A stretch of DNA of 64,000 nt, taken from positions 2,542,001 to 2,606,000 of the forward strand of contig CM034547.1 of assembly GCA_020055645.1 (NCBI GenBank). Direction: 5' to 3'. The DNA comes from Tomocerus qinae (taxonomy: Eukaryota; Arthropoda; Collembola; Entomobryomorpha; Tomoceridae). The position numbers and the translations under genes were made by a program. Positions 38,201-53,400 of the stretch are shown here, piece by piece (the first letter of the stretch is position 1; each line of letters opens with the position of its first letter). The notes below the pieces were generated by a model, which was not told where the DNA came from, searched no databases, and saw nothing but the letters and a program-made list of their open reading frames with translations.

Positions 38201-41200
38201 GCATCTATTAAAACATATAAAATCATTAGCATCTATTAAATTCACACCCTCTGCATTGTCTTTAATTTAATGTATTAATCTGCTAATGAGTTAATCCAAG
38301 CTGGGCAAAAAATCTTAATTAGGTTTCGTGTGTGACTTTAATAATGCCTTAAACTTAAACACACAATTAGCGTAGTTTTTGGTTGGATGTCATTGAAAAC
38401 CCCCAAATGCCATTATAATTCCACGTAGAGCAATTTATCAGCTGTAGCATATAAAGTACAGTTACTCATATAGTGACTACTTACAATATTATAAGGTTGG
38501 GAAATGACAGAGAGCAATAGAGGTATAATTTACTTCAACCTAGACCTACCACGCTAATTTATGTAGCCAGTCAAGCCAAGTCAGCTACGCAGCATTCTGA
38601 ATCAATTTCACGGCGATCTTTATCAAGGCAAATAACAAATTGTCTGTGTTTCAGGTAAATATACAAAGTACATTTAGATATTGCCATATCTGGATATGAG
38701 CGAAAGATATTTTATATTGCTAAATAAAACGAATGTGCCTTAATAAGCACTTGGGGAATATAAGCAGCGGATGATCATCCTACATATCTCTGTCCACAAT
38801 TGTATACCCTATACGGTTCAAATAAGCAATAAGCACGTATATAGTTGTGAGTACTTACACTAAACAACATAATTCTTTGGGGAATTCAAGGCAAAACTCA
38901 ACAAGCGCGTAATATCATATCAAAAAGAGCCAAACATATATTTACATCACATTTAATGTTACAGCTTTTGAATTACAGACGGGGATAATGTGAGCACTAA
39001 GTAGAATCATTTACTCATAGAATACGTATAAGAACAGTGCTTATTCAACCAACAAGCTTTGAGTTATTAATTTTGTGCCAAGCGTGAATTGGCAAATTAC
39101 AAGTTACACTTTTAATCTCATATTGAGCATTAGATTACATCAGAAATAGGCAACTAATCACAAAGGATTATATTTTATAAATGATATAACATGACAGAGT
39201 CAGAATGAGTCTGGCCTGCTTTGTAATCTAATGCTAAGATAAATAATTTCCGTTTCTTCTGTCAATCCAGCAGAATTCTACAAGAAGAATTACATTATGT
39301 ACATTTCTTGCTAAGGTGACCCCATGCGGCTAAATTCATGCCAGATTTAACTTTGACTTACATTTCCCATTTCCAATGTTCTACTGTACTGCTTTGCCCT
39401 TAATACTTCTTTGTCTGCACAATTGCATTATGCTCATGAACTTATACAGTCAGCATACGATGGAATAAGTACATATAAAACAAAGCAGAAACTGTAAGGA
39501 CACTTTGCCTGGTTTATAATAATACTAAGAATGATACACTAGGTGTAATCACGATACTAATACCACGATTAGCCTAGGATTAGTCAGATAACACAAGTGC
39601 CAAGTTTATTTCTTTGAGATAGAATGACAAACAAAAATGTAAAACAAACAATTTCATTCAGATAAACTTGATTGCGAGGAAAGGCAAACAAATAAATTAC
39701 GGACTAATGAAAAGCCGCTAAGGTGCTAACTAGCATTGTTTAAGCAGTCTCGTAATAGTTAACTGGTTTATTTCCATTTAAGAGATAAGCACATATTTTT
39801 GTACTCATATCTATCATATAAAAATATTTTCCGTTGTAGCCATCTTAATATATCCCTAGATTACGGAGTTACAGAGTACACTGATATTGATATAGCCATT
39901 GATTACTACTGCATTTATAATAGTCGGTAACATCCTTATTATACAGTTTCTGACATGGGCAATGGGATTACGAAATGCATTGTGAATACAAGTACAAGCT
40001 TGGATTGGTTTCATTTGACTTGCAATTATTCTCTATTATGACCGGCAGAGCCTTTACGATGTTCTGTCAGTTAATCTGTCAATTTACTTGGTTCACTTTA
40101 TTAGATTCTTTCTACAAGTCATTCAGCATGAAAAATCATTAGGAATGATTTGGATATTTGGATTTTATGATGCGATAATATGAAAGGTCGCTCGCCTCTC
40201 ATCGACCTATCACTTCCCAACGACAGATTTGATTGAGTAATCCATTTGAAATAATAGTAACTACTACATGTATCACTATCAAATACTACTGAAGGCAAAT
40301 CAAATCCAGACACAAAGACCAGCCAAACCAACTAAGCAGATAGTAAAGCAGTGTCTTTGAATAACGCATAAATATCATTTCTAACCAAGTATTGAGTTAT
40401 TCGTAATAACCAAATCATACAGTAGGTACATACAAATTTTTATTCTATGTCTGTGTTTGTCGTACTAGAGCCGAAGCTGATTTACCGATTGTAGATATAA
40501 TGTGGCACAAACTATACTAAATATTTAATATGTATACTTTAGTATTTAATCATAAATATTAGAGTGCAGCTTGTTTAAAAGATAAATTCCATTTTAACAT
40601 CTACACGGCCTCTTAGGCTAGTAAGCCGTTTTCCCAGCAATTTGCATGCACCAAAGTAAGATAAAGGTAATAAGACACGGTCCACTATATCCCCATACAT
40701 GATAATACAGTCTCTCCATCAACCCATTGCAATGCTATTTACCTTCGCCTACATATTAGTGATAGGACCATCAAGCCTGCTGTTATTGATATTGTTACTG
40801 AATATTATGCTAAGTTTGATTTTCAATTTGATGCGTTACTGTAAAATAATATGCCCTGCCCTGAAATACTATTTAACAGAGTTTTACATTGTACTGTGTC
40901 GATACACGCTTGTGACTTGGGAAAAGAGAGTAGCAATGGACATGCAAAGGGTGTAGTATTGTTGTGCAGGCTTCGGGGTAATGCTGAATGAAAGATATCT
41001 CAAATGAAAATAATGTTTTTGATTTTATGATGCATGGCCTGTGGCGAAGATTACCACACTACATTAAATATTTATTATGTGTAGCAACAATCCTACGAGT
41101 ACATTAACTCTTTTGCATTTTGCCTGTAGTAGATACTGAAATGACTGAGTTCGTCCTCGATGCACAAAGTTTGCTAGTCCGTGCTAGATTTAGCACGTAC

Positions 41201-44200
41201 AGGGATTGAACATTGAAAAAGTGGACAAGAAAATAATTGTAAAACTGATATAGTTACACCTTTATACTAAAGTAAATATAAATGTGTTCTTGAGTAGGGA
41301 TTTACTACAGCTTTGGTAATGTTACTCTATTTGCAAGGCTCAGACTCGTTTCTACATTTATATAAGTAGATTTTGTGGTGTAATGCATTTAATCCTTTGA
41401 GAGGAAACAAAATTCCTTAAATTGCGTCTTGTGGGTGCAGAAGGCGAAATGGGGTTTTGCATGTTTGCTTAGCTTTTATGTGTTGACTGACTGAGGCTAG
41501 TGGGAGGTTGTGAATTCCACAGAGATTATAATCTTTGTGTGCATCTATTTACATATCTCATGATGTTTGTAATACAGCTACTTAAATAGTGATGGAGGTG
41601 AGGCAGGCACTGAAAGGCACGCATTACATATTCAATGCATCCCAATAAGCCAATTCAGAGAAAATAAACAAATGACAAAGCAAATAAATAACTAGGTCTT
41701 TAAATCCACGACACAGAAATCAAGTACGTTTACAACATTCTTAACTCACATTATTCCCAGTCAAAGTACCTACTCAAACGATATTTATACAATTAGCAAT
41801 GGCAAGACAAATGTGTACTAATACCAACCAAATGAAGTAATTCGTGTAACTGTAAACCTTAAAGGGTAAACTTCAACTCACGCATTTCGTTGTGTGGGAA
41901 AATTCATAGATAACAAAATGACTCTAAGGCTAATGACAACAAAGCCAAAATTAGTCAACGAAGAAAAAGAATCAAGGCAAAGTGCACTCGTGTAAATTAC
42001 AATAGGACTACAGGTTTGGTATGTGCATATTTAACACTTATCATATGCATCTACAGTCTGAAGTGTAAACAGGGGCATTAATAAATATTTTTCACTGATT
42101 TGGTCTAATTCCTTACTTAACTATTGTAGCAACAAAAGACTATATTATGTTGTGCTGTTTAGCCACAATGTATTCCCAACCGGATTGACATTACAATACC
42201 TTATGCAAAACATCTCTCAACATAATTTTTTCTGTGGGTCTTATTCTTATCTGCACATAGTATTATTATACGTGTCTAGTAAGTAGATAGAAGTAAGTAA
42301 TACAGGCAGCTAAGCACATAATACCATAAGGTTAACTAAACTTATTTACATGTTTTTTGCAGTGATAGTCCTGTGAGCAGTACTTCTTCCTATTTTTACT
42401 ACGCTGAACATGCTCGGCTGATTTTTCTCGCCTAGAGCGGTCATGGAATGTAAAATGCAGACCAAAAGTCCATATGCATCAGTTACATTGAATTATTGAC
42501 TGTTAGGATGACTGCATGAAGTATACGTATGTGATAACCGAAATAATTGAAATCTTGGTCAAGAGAAACGAAGCAAAACAAAGTTGAAATGGAGGTTTAA
42601 TTGTAGACGACGGCCATAGGATATGAACGCATCTTTAGATCTATTTAAGAGCTTACAGCAACAACATGGAGGTTCACAATTTTGAGCAAGGACGTTCAGT
42701 ATTTCGTGAGTCACGAATGTGGAAGTTTTTTTGGCCCGGGCTCTAAAGCAAGAAAAGCCAAAGGAGCATCTTTACAAAATATTTGTGCACAAACGATAAA
42801 CTTAACAAAGGATTGACCAGCCACTTTGTCGTTTCAGTTTGGCCTTAATAATTATAATTGATAGTGTAGGTATACTCTCTGCCGAAATCTTGTTTGTAGT
42901 GGAATTGTTAGTTAGCATGGCGTGGTTTATGTGAAATCATGTTGAGCACGATAACAATAAAACACGAGGGTTATATGCATTCTTAAGACTAAAATACTAC
43001 TTTTTATACACCTCACTCCATACTATTCCTCTCTGCCAAAGCTCTTTGTTATTTTTATTCATCCTTTTCATCCAAATGATTTTTTCATTGTACGGCAATA
43101 AAAGATGCGTGCGCTCATCATCTATGCCATACAGGATAATACACAACAGTTAAGTAGGTAACCTCAGATGTTAATTTACCAAGATTACCAAAAATAAACT
43201 CAACAAAAACGCAATCTTACAATGCAAATAAATAGAACCTAAGTACCTTTTTGATAGGTGAGTAAATAGGGAGGTCCCTGCCAAATACTATAATAGTATC
43301 TACTATAATAAATATCATCTGCGACTTTTTTCATGATTAGAGAATTTATTTTCAATTATGTGTAAGATATACATCCTTATCTATCATAATTCGATATACA
43401 TAGTATTGATCTCACTTAATTGTGGTGTATGTATGCCATAAATAAATATGTACTAGGTACTTAGCATAAAAATCAAAAATAGTTATTTAGTTGTTCATGC
43501 AGTATAGACAGATGTATTGGTGGCTACAATATGTATCTAAAAAGGTAGAGGTAAAAGTGATGGAAATGAAGATTCTCATTGAAAGACAGTGTGAGAGGTG
43601 CAGAAAGACACGAAAAGCTTGTGTTTCATGTCACGGTGCAATATCAAATGACTTTTATAGGGACGCCTGCACCGCTGTGTCATGCTATTTATGTGTCATG
43701 CCAAGCCAGCATGAAATAAAACCAGATATTATTTAGTATTTAGCTCTGCCAGCTTCTTCGCCGTTCCTAGACATATGTATACTTAACAACAGATGCTAAT
43801 GAATATTGCAGACATAAAAATCATTTACTTTGATCTACAACGCCTAATGGCTATTAACGTTCTTATTCTGTCCAAATTACTTTTACACACTAATGAAATG
43901 CACATACAGAGAGACAAAGCCTCCATTATTTTAATTATATTCTCTTTTGATTGTAAATATTAAACCACAGGAGTTTTTGACTAAATAGTATTATGATGCA
44001 GTTTCATTATTTGTTTTCGTAAGCATACCTAATTTCAAGATTTAATGATGGTTTAAATGTTGAAATATTTAGACACGCCACATGAAGCAGATTTTGTTCT
44101 GCATTAGAAATGAAAATAGCGAAATTTTCTAAATGAATATGGGATTTACAACGTGACTGTCCATATCAAACTAATAATAGTTTCCTGGTGAAGGAGGAAC

Positions 44201-47200
44201 AAGATACTTTTATCAAATTAAAATTAGTTGCATCCAGTCTTATGTGTCTCCATCATGCACAAATGTAAAAAATGGCATTTAGAATTCCAGAGACATGGGC
44301 TAACGAAGGTTACCACAATTTTGAGCCATGAAATTATTCATAAGTGGGCTTGGTTTAAGTTATTATTACCTAATAGCATACCCACAATCAGTAGGGTATG
44401 GTGTTTGTAATAGGCAGCCTTTGAGTCATTCGTATTGTCAGCCTTTGAGTCACAGTAGACGTGAAAGAGTTCGAAAATTGTTTGCATTTAATATAGCATG
44501 ACGTGGTTTACAAATAGTTTAAATAATCTAGGCACACTGCAGATAAATACGTGGTTGAGCTTTAAATAGGATACTAGTGTGCAAATTACTAAAATAACTT
44601 CCGTGAACCACATTTCTTGCATAGTGTTCATAAAATAGTATTGGAGGATTTCAATTGTTGTAATCTGTTGTGCGTGTCTATTATTTTAATCTCACAGCAC
44701 AAAGGAGCCCTACACAAGTTCATCTAAATAAATAAGAAATATTGGGACATTAGACACAAAAGGTTTTTCTACATTATCATAGTACACATCCTGGTCTGCT
44801 CAGAGTTAGAAATCAATGCTGCTCTGGCCTTTGAATGTGTTTTGTAGTAATATCATCAAACCAGAATCGCCTTGGTCATAAATTATGCATGTGTTTATAT
44901 CTACGTACTAAGTTACATCACTTTTGTTACCTACTTGCTATGCTTTGCAGTAATCCAAACAATGTAGTGGGTAGGTAAGCAAATATTGTTATCAAATAAC
45001 GTAAAGATCATCTTCAGTTTTATTTCCTCATAAATATCATACGTAATAAGATTGTAGAATTGACTTTGAATTTAAAGAAATCTCCTCACGTATATTTCAT
45101 TATTGCTATACCATTATTACCAAATTGCTCGAGGTAAAGTTACCAATATATTCAGATACGACATTCTCATTCTAATAAGGTAAATGTGTGTTGAACCATC
45201 TAATTTGGACACAATTTACGATTCTATTTCTATTGTATGTAGAGATTAATAATTTATGTATAGTTTTTGTTTATTATGCATTGGACTGCTTTTATTATTA
45301 GCTTAAATCGCCTGAGGAATAGCAATGGCAACTTTTGCACGTTTCTCCTATTCAGGCTTGATGATGATCATTGAACAAGTCAGGAATAAGTTAACAGTCA
45401 GGGAATAAGTGAATTGGCCATTAAAGAATAAAGGCGAACAGAAGTTTAAGTGAAGAGGGACGACACACAAAACACATCCGCCATCCGCCCATGTCAAGCT
45501 GAGACGCTAGTGAGATGGTCGTGCAAGGACAAAATTCTAAAGAGATATTTCTCATTATTCTCTACATTACTAAAAATCTATCCTTAATTTACAACAAAGA
45601 CCAATTAACATCGTGGTCAGCAATACAAACAATATTTTTTACACTCCAAATAATTAGTTTCTTTTACTTTTGCACAAAACAGAAGTTGGTAAAGTCACAT
45701 CTCCATGCAAAGCGAGTTATCTAAAAAGTACTGCATAAAAGTGGATTTGATTTGCGGAAGCATTCCGTAAAACCCTCGCCTATTCGTATTAGAAGGATTC
45801 CTCATTCCTGAATTTATTTACTGTAGGTATAGATAACATTTTTTAGAGTGCCATGTGCACCAGAAACTGAGGAGACATTCCAATGTATTGAGAGGGAGAT
45901 TAATGAAATTCAAAGTATACTGTTCTATCAGTGTAAATATAGTACAGTAATGAAATCTGTAGAATAAAGGAGAGATATTTGCATCACAAAAGAACTCAAT
46001 ATTCAATCATCCCTGAACTGTGTCTTGTCATGTCAAGTCTATTCAATGTATTTACATGCCAAGCTAAACCAAAGCCAAGCCGAATTCTCGACGTCAGTTT
46101 GAGATAGGCAAGGCATAACTACACAATAGAGACAACCTTATGGATTGTCGTACTCCCGATAATGACGAAAAAGCCAGAAGGATAATCTATAGCCAACTTT
46201 GAGAGTAAAAAAGCGAAGGTGTGTTTATCTATCAATCGGTTTTGTATTTCAAACTGCTTATTGTAGACATTCTTTTAGCCCATTCTAAGTTATAATTCAA
46301 GTCAGACGAACGCGTGATATATTCCCTGTGGCATGCTTTGAAGTTGGCTATTGAGCAAACGACTTTTTATCCCTTTATGGAAACACACATAATAAATGCA
46401 AGAAAAGAATACTAGACGAGAAGAAAAGAGAACTCGAACACGAGCAGACTAAACCAAAAACTAAACCATCCCAATTTATATCCCACAGTCACTGCCTTTG
46501 CATATAATATTGAATCGTCTACATCGTTTTTTAATTCATATTTAAGTTGTACTAATCAAAATCAAGAGTGAGACATCTCACAAAGGCTTTGTTCAATTCA
46601 ATGCTAACACCAAATCAAATCTTATATGAGTGTAATTTGGACAGGTAGGTAACTATTATGTACTTGACAGATAAAGTAAGTCAACTATAACTCTGTGGTA
46701 TGCATGCTTGTTGATTTACCTTTTTTCTTTCTAATTTGATTTGTATTACGCAATAATAGGTACAAGAGGATATTCTACTAGAAACTATGCAGATTAGATG
46801 CAGTTTCACAGCTCAGTTCACATCCTTTGATAGTCACAAACCTAAACATACATTATTGTTGAACATTTAAGTATTCAGTGTTGCATATATACAGGCACAC
46901 CGGTATGTAAGAGCTTGCAAAATTCTCCTGTGCATTAGCTATGGCTAAAAATAAAATGTAGTGCTGTCTATTTCATCAAATTGGTTATTACATCTTCCTA
47001 AGTACGAAATATTGATTGATTTCAACAATACAGTTTTTTCATATGTGAATCTTATGATAATAAGTGCAAGCAAAAAATATTCTTATTACATTTATGTAGA
47101 CCTGAAAAAATAGATTTTAAAACGCAAAAACATTCTTGCTTATCTGGGCCAAGTGACAAGTCTTAACGAGACAATTTTGATTTAAATCAGCCTATTTCGT

Positions 47201-49124
47201 TATTAATGCTATATTTCTACTTACTCAGGGGCCTTGCTATAGTTTTACTTGGTATGTATTTACAAGTTGAAATTGACATGAAAGTATTGTCGGCTCATTT
47301 GGAGATTATTACTTTACGTCTCAGTCAATCGCTACTGAATGACATCGCCGATTGAAAATTGAGTGATGGGAGATAGACGGCAGATAGATAATCAACTTCT
47401 TGCTTCACTCCCTTTCATATATTTCATGGGCTTGTGGGATAATCTTACATTCTTACACTAGCTTTACCCTTACTACCCCATTTGAGTTAATGCAGTGCAA
47501 TAATTGTACTCCTGCCTACATGGACAGACAATAAAATGAAATACTTTTATAGATATTATTGTTCATATGCATTTGTGGTACAAATTATTATTAAGTTCAC
47601 ATGATTACCTTACATACTGCATTAGAAATGCAGTTATATTTTGATATTGTGAATGTGAAATGAAATTTGGAATGTCTGTGTCTATTAAAAGACAGTCTGT
47701 GGTCAGGTTAATAAGTGTGCATACAACAATACGAAATATTATTTATGCTTGTACGAAGGAAGACATATTAAAATGTACAGTTATAGCTTTCACATTGTTT
47801 TAAATTGTGGGAATGGCTTAATGGGAATTTATGCAATAAACGATAAACAACTATTTACTAGTTCCATTGCACTTTCTGACCTATAAAAACAATACATATA
47901 GGCAATGTTGAGCTTATTAACATAACCACTAATTCAATTTAATGAATCCATGGCCTATAGGACATGGTTGATGTGCAATACTTAAGATATGCATATCTGA
48001 AGATATTAAATACGAGAATTAACCCGACGCTCCAAATGTGGAGATGAAGAATTACCCAGTCTCTGTTGATTTTGCCCACCGTCCAACGATGAATAGATAT
48101 TCACATACACAAAGCATAGCTCATCATAAAGATACAACTTGCACAATTTATTTAACGATGTTCACAGAGGTACTCATCAATTGTAAGCACACATACCTAC
48201 AGCTGGTTAACCACGTACACAATTTAGTTATTCATTCCTCTTATTTTGATAGTCTCACATAGGATAGCAGACATAATGAATGTCTATTAGTTTCAGTGAA
48301 TACGAAGCGGTGTGTTTAGGTAATGTCCCGATTCATAAAAGAAAACAGATAGGGGGAAAGTACTAAAATGAATGATTGCCGTACGAAATGGAGAGACAGA
48401 TATTTATAACCATAATGGTCAGTCGTAAGTTTGCCTTGGCTTATGTTTAGCCCAGGCTAAAGTCCCATTTGGATTTAACAGCTCATCCTTTTAAGGCGAA
48501 AGCCAATAAAGTTTTTTGCATCTCCTGCTGTTTCAGTCTAAGCAGTGATAGGTGCAATGCCATGCATTCCCTACCTGGTATACAATAGAACATAATTTGA
48601 CTATCTAAACATACTTAAACTATGTAAATGTTTGAATTTTAATCCTGCTCATTCATACCTTACATAATTTACCTTGCTCAGGCCCATGCAATTACAATAT
48701 CTCAAATGTATTTAGTAGGCAGTATAAATTTATGTAACTCTGTCCGCATATTACTGTAGATATAAAATAAACCAATTATGGATCGCATCCTGACCTGAAG
48801 CTACTTATGTATTATCGTCCGACACAGCCTCGCCTACTATTTCTCCAAATTCAGTACGTATGTGTAATATAAACTAACTGCTACTGCTATACCTTAACTG
48901 ACATTTCTCATGACTATGACACAACTTGCAACAATAATACAACCTTTGGTCTTTAGCCTTCTGTTCATTTAAATATAATCCCATAAAGTAGGTTCTTTCA
49001 ATATAATTAACTATTCAATTTATTTGAAGAATTGGACGTGGACGGAAACTGAAATAGCTATACACATTGTCTTACACTAAAAGTTAATACATGGCATTTA
49101 TTGGTAGCATCAGAAACATGTACA
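35290..49124. other. 14-kb gene-free, repeat-poor stretch
   Basis: No gene or transposon recognised. Frames at 40699-40956 (hydrophobic, ATG start) and 43491-43736 (several Cys) lack family features. A direct duplication CAGCCTTTGAGTCA occurs at 44415-44428 and 44439-44452, each copy holding an AP-1-like TGAGTCA. Motif-dense spots include 37730-37960. Confidence 0.4.
37730..37960. promoter_or_regulatory. Candidate cis-regulatory cluster (motif density only)
   Basis: Within about 230 bp there are CACGTG (37738-37743), the palindromic GGATAATCC (37763-37771, K50 homeodomain/Otd-like), ATTAGCATTA (37780-37789), TAGCATTT, CTAATTATTG, and two ATGGCYG/ATGGCC words that resemble Pho/YY1 cores. This is inferred from known binding consensus sequences; no conservation data are available, and chance clustering in A+T-rich DNA is a real alternative. 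Confidence 0.2.
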
Positions 49125-49205
49125 TACAGGGTAGAGCAGAATGAACGGTAATGGAACTGAGTTACCCTTCAAGTTCTTTAACCGTTCATTATGCGCTACC
49201 CTGTA
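49125..49205. mobile_element. Miniature TA-flanked inverted-repeat element (about 77 bp)
   Basis: TA flanks CAGGGTAGAGCAGAATGAAC at the left, and its near-inverse (GTTCATTATGCGCTACCCTG, TA) closes the right. The arms are about 23 bp with two mismatches. CAGGG termini with TA duplication are typical of Tc1/mariner-derived miniature elements. Confidence 0.65.
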
Positions 49206-50170
49206 TTATTGACATTATGTCTAAGAGTGTATGTTGTCATGAATTGTTCTGTACTTCATTCAATACCAAAGTAAATCTAAGCTTCACTTAACTAACAGTT
49301 AAATCATGAAAAACGTGCATACAAATTTTGTGCAACTCTAAAATCAAAAAAAGAACCGCAGCAATGCCTGCCACAAGTAAGAACCTTGAACATTTAGGCA
49401 AAGGGTCGGTAAAAAGGGTTGAAAGGAATCATTGCATCATTACAGTAGTAAAGTAGTAATAAATGAATTTGGTAAGTAGGAGACGTGCTCAGGTACTTAC
49501 TAGTGTGAGCAAATTAAAACAAACCAGTAAATCTTTATACCAGGGGAAATCCATTATTATTAGTGGGTTGGGAACAAATTGAAACTATTAAATCACCATT
49601 TGTCTCTCACACCTTATTATAGTCAAGCCAAGTCTGTTCATTCATAACTCACTCGTTGCTTACATCAACGCTCTGCATATCTCTGCATCACACTCATATC
49701 TCTGCCGTAGATCATCCGGCTTAGCTCACACTTCCATACATTACTTACACTCATATCCATCTTTTATTTCTTTCAATTTACAATGACAGAATGACACTAG
49801 CTTATCTGGTCACAACTCTTAAAAAAGGCTAAGTGCAGAGCAGAAAATAGTAAATACTCACACAAATTATGGCATCCAACAAGCAGCATGCTTTTTTCTT
49901 CCTAGAGCAATTCTATTTTTCATTAGTAGGTGGACAGAACAGGACAGGAGTCTTAAACTTCTGTCTACACTCTCCATAGTTTACTGCGTACACCTCACCA
50001 TAATTATAATTACAACTTCAGAACCTATTTGCTCCTCGCATCTCCATTCTCAGACCCTCTTAGCAAGAAAGACGAACACACAACTCGCGCTTTGTTACAT
50101 AAATAAATAAATAAGTGCCTACCTACATACATACGTGTGAAATCCTATGAGTAACGTAAAAGGAAGTGTT
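49206..50170. other. Gene-free stretch
   Basis: No gene, repeat or motif cluster stands out. A short (AAAT)n run lies at 50101-50114. Confidence 0.4.
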
Positions 50171-50174
50171 TGTA

Positions 50175-50434
50175 TATATGTTACAGGAAATTTGCACAGA
50201 CCGGACATATGGAAAATGCCTAGGACATATGTAAAATGGAAAACCAAAATTTTGATTTTCAACGAACCTTACCTAATTTAAAACTACTTTATGAATGTCA
50301 AATGTGCTTTCATGTAATTTTGATTGATTTAGATTAGGTTAGGTTCGTTGAAAATCAAAATTTTGGTTTTCCATTTTACATATGTCCTAGGCATTTTCCA
50401 TATGTCCGGTCTGTACAAATTTCCTGTAACATAT
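50175..50434. mobile_element. Near-perfect 106-bp inverted repeat with a short loop (foldback element, possible hairpin RNA source)
   Basis: TATATGTTACAGGAAATTTG begins the left arm (50175-50280) and the right arm (about 50327-50434) repeats it inverted with only a few mismatches. The arms include CCGGACATATGGAAAATG, CCTAGGACATATG and CCAAAATTTTGATTTTC. The loop is about 46 bp. No clear target duplication is visible because the pairing fades gradually. The arms are unrelated to the TTAA foldback family. Confidence 0.75.
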
Positions 50435-53400
50435 ACATCTATGTATAGGTAGAGTATTAAAATGTAATTACTGCTATATTAAGTAGCACTTATTACTAGT
50501 ACTAGGAATTCTTGGTTTTATAAGTTAGGTCAGTATGATATTCTTATTACTTACTCATTTTGCTTAAATATTAATCTTTTTGGTGAATAAGTATAGGTAT
50601 AGTAATATGGAATAGACAGTAGTTAAGAGTTTTCTTGAAGCGATTTGCATTTTGTATTGTGAATCCTGTTTCAGATTGGCGATTCAAGTGGAAATTCGAA
50701 AGCGGAATCGAGTTATTCTCTAATTGTGTATTGGTAATATATTTAAGTATAGCGTGTCATGTGAGGCTATTCTAATTCCTTACACAGCCAGCTATAGATA
50801 AGTACAGACGTTTGCAAAAGTGCTAAGTAAACTTTCATTTAGGCACAGAATATCGATAGATATGCATATTTAAGAAGACATTACATTAGCAGGAACATCC
50901 AAGACGTGTAAGTACACGTTTCTGGTCCTAGCCATTAGGACACTTATCATTAATTAAATGAATTATTCAGTTCACAATGGAGTTTAGTTGGGCAGGGAGG
51001 ATCTTTCAAGCTTTCCCATATAATTTCATGATTTGCAGGCGGTTGCCTCTTCTCTCTTTAGATTTACTACACTCTTTCAATTTCCTTGCATCTCGTTTCC
51101 GTAACTGCTACTTCGGCTATTCAATTCGGCAAATTATTTAGGGGATGTTGCACTACTTATATGTGCATATAAATTTCCTACGCAAGATTTAACTTTATTA
51201 CTATTTACAAATACAGCAATGACCAACTATAGAATATTTGATTCTCTTTCGAATGTATTGCCATTTCCCCATTGTACTGTCAAGCAATTAAAAGAATATT
51301 TAACAGAGCAAACACTTTTACTTACTGTAAGGGAGGGAGTACTTTTTATAATCACTTCATATACGTTGCATATGACAGTAATGCAGAACAATTTATGTTT
51401 TGTAATTGTATTTACTACATTTGCCACATTGACTGTAATTTCTATTTTCTCGAGTAGGTAACACTTTGCATAACCATTCTCTCCTTTGATCATTTGGTAA
51501 AAACGTATGTGTATCATTAAACTAATGTCCATAGGTACTTTTACAATAATAAATCCAACAATGATAGGTATACTTGCATAATGAGTGCCGCACTTAGACT
51601 ATTATTGTGTAAATGTATAAAGCACAGCCGATATACCTATAGGCACGTTTATTTTGTATTTACGTCGTAGTATTATTAGCTTTTTATGTACATTACCAAG
51701 TCATTGAAATAAAGGAATGGTTGTCATTTCTTTGTAGTGTAAGTGTAACTGTACTGGCTACACATTTTTTGGACTCCAACTTTCCTCAGCCTACCAAGTC
51801 AATAACAAGAAATTAGCTTTGTTGCACTTCAGACAGATCACTAGACTTCAAAGCATTCATCCATCTCGCTCGTTTCCGTCTCACCTCGCTTATAAAAACT
51901 GAACTCTCTTCTCTTTTTATACGAAACAATGGAATGGAATCTATTTCAGAGTATCACCATAAAGTATTTCACTTTTGTTCTGGTAGCTCACACACATGTA
52001 AGCATTCTGCAATGCAATAACATTATCTCATTCTGTGCTTATGTACTTTAGCAAAGTATCTGTTAAAATGATTTTCCTTTCTTAACGTGTCTTTGCCTGT
52101 GCCCCTTCTTATCGTAAATATGTAGATATAATGCTGTAACTGTTACCTTGTCACATTAAGATTACTATTATACATTTCGAATGAAAGCTTAAACTAGTTA
52201 AGTATGTGTATTCCTGCACTTAAAACTTTTGTACATTTGGAGCTCTGCTAAGTACGCATAACACATTTTTTATAATGAGATCCATCAGATAGATTTACGT
52301 AAGTGTACTCAGCTACCTTTTCTATTGCGTTTCTATTTCCATTTTACTATGATATAATACTTTCTGATAAATAAATAAGAATTCAGAAATGAGCGAGTGA
52401 GTGACATTATATTGCATTGTAATAAAAGTAAGAGTGGGTGAGTAGGCTGTGCAGAGTGGCGTGAAAAGTAATGTAGTGCAATGAAATGCGTCACGTAGGG
52501 CAATGGGACGATGTTTTCGTAGGCAGAGGTTTCTGGTTTGTCTGTAATGTAGGATAGGAAGACTCGTCTTGCAGTCTCAGCTCAAAGAACTGCGTGAGAA
52601 ATCGACGTGGAAATCTCATCTGACGGTAAAAATTACGGTAAACAATGCAAACAGGAGGTTAGGTTAGATTAGGCTCTTAAACTACTTACTTACACTACAC
52701 ACACATACCAACCAAACAAAAGACATGCTCACTTATACTCGTTTTGTTTTTATTTGTAAAATATACGTAGCTATACCTATAATATAATAATGCCTATACT
52801 GTAGCCTCAAACACCTTTGCATATCTCTGCACTAAAAAGAAATCCATTTAACTTTGACTTTCGTTTCTACAACTTGGGTAGTAGAAACTCATTTTTTATT
52901 CGTAGATACCAAGTCTAAACATGTGTACATCAATTTCCATTGTTATTTCACATCATACTCTATACCTATCTACTAATTTCAACATTCTCAGATCTAATAT
53001 CAAAAACACAAGTAAACAATTAAGCGTAACGTAAGTGCTTAGCGGTATAATTCATATAATAGTATATAGTCCAAAACTATAAGGCATAGGAAGGATTCTA
53101 TCAGTAATCCATCTGCAATCTAAAGGAAGTGCGTAGTTAATAATTAATTTATTAGTTTTCCTTCGCTTGAGCTATTAGTATCAAGTAGGTGGTAGTTAAA
53201 CTACACTGTATTCGTTCCTACATCAAACCAATCAATTTTTACAATTTATTTATTAGCTACATCAAGTAGTGTATATTATAGCAGATGAATCTCGTAGCAA
53301 TCAACGTTATGTTAGTGAGCACAGAGATTTTTCATGATAACGTGTGCATACTTATTATTATTTACTGCTGAAAGTTGAACTTCTGCAGTTGTGGAAGGAA

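Noticed and set aside
40699-40956. 85-codon hydrophobic frame with ATG
   Set aside because: The hydrophobicity reflects T-rich sequence; no membrane-protein family or exon structure is recognisable.
43491-43736. Cys-rich frame with CERCRKTRKACVSC
   Set aside because: It looks like a zinc-knuckle at first sight, but the spacing fits no known finger and the frame is isolated.
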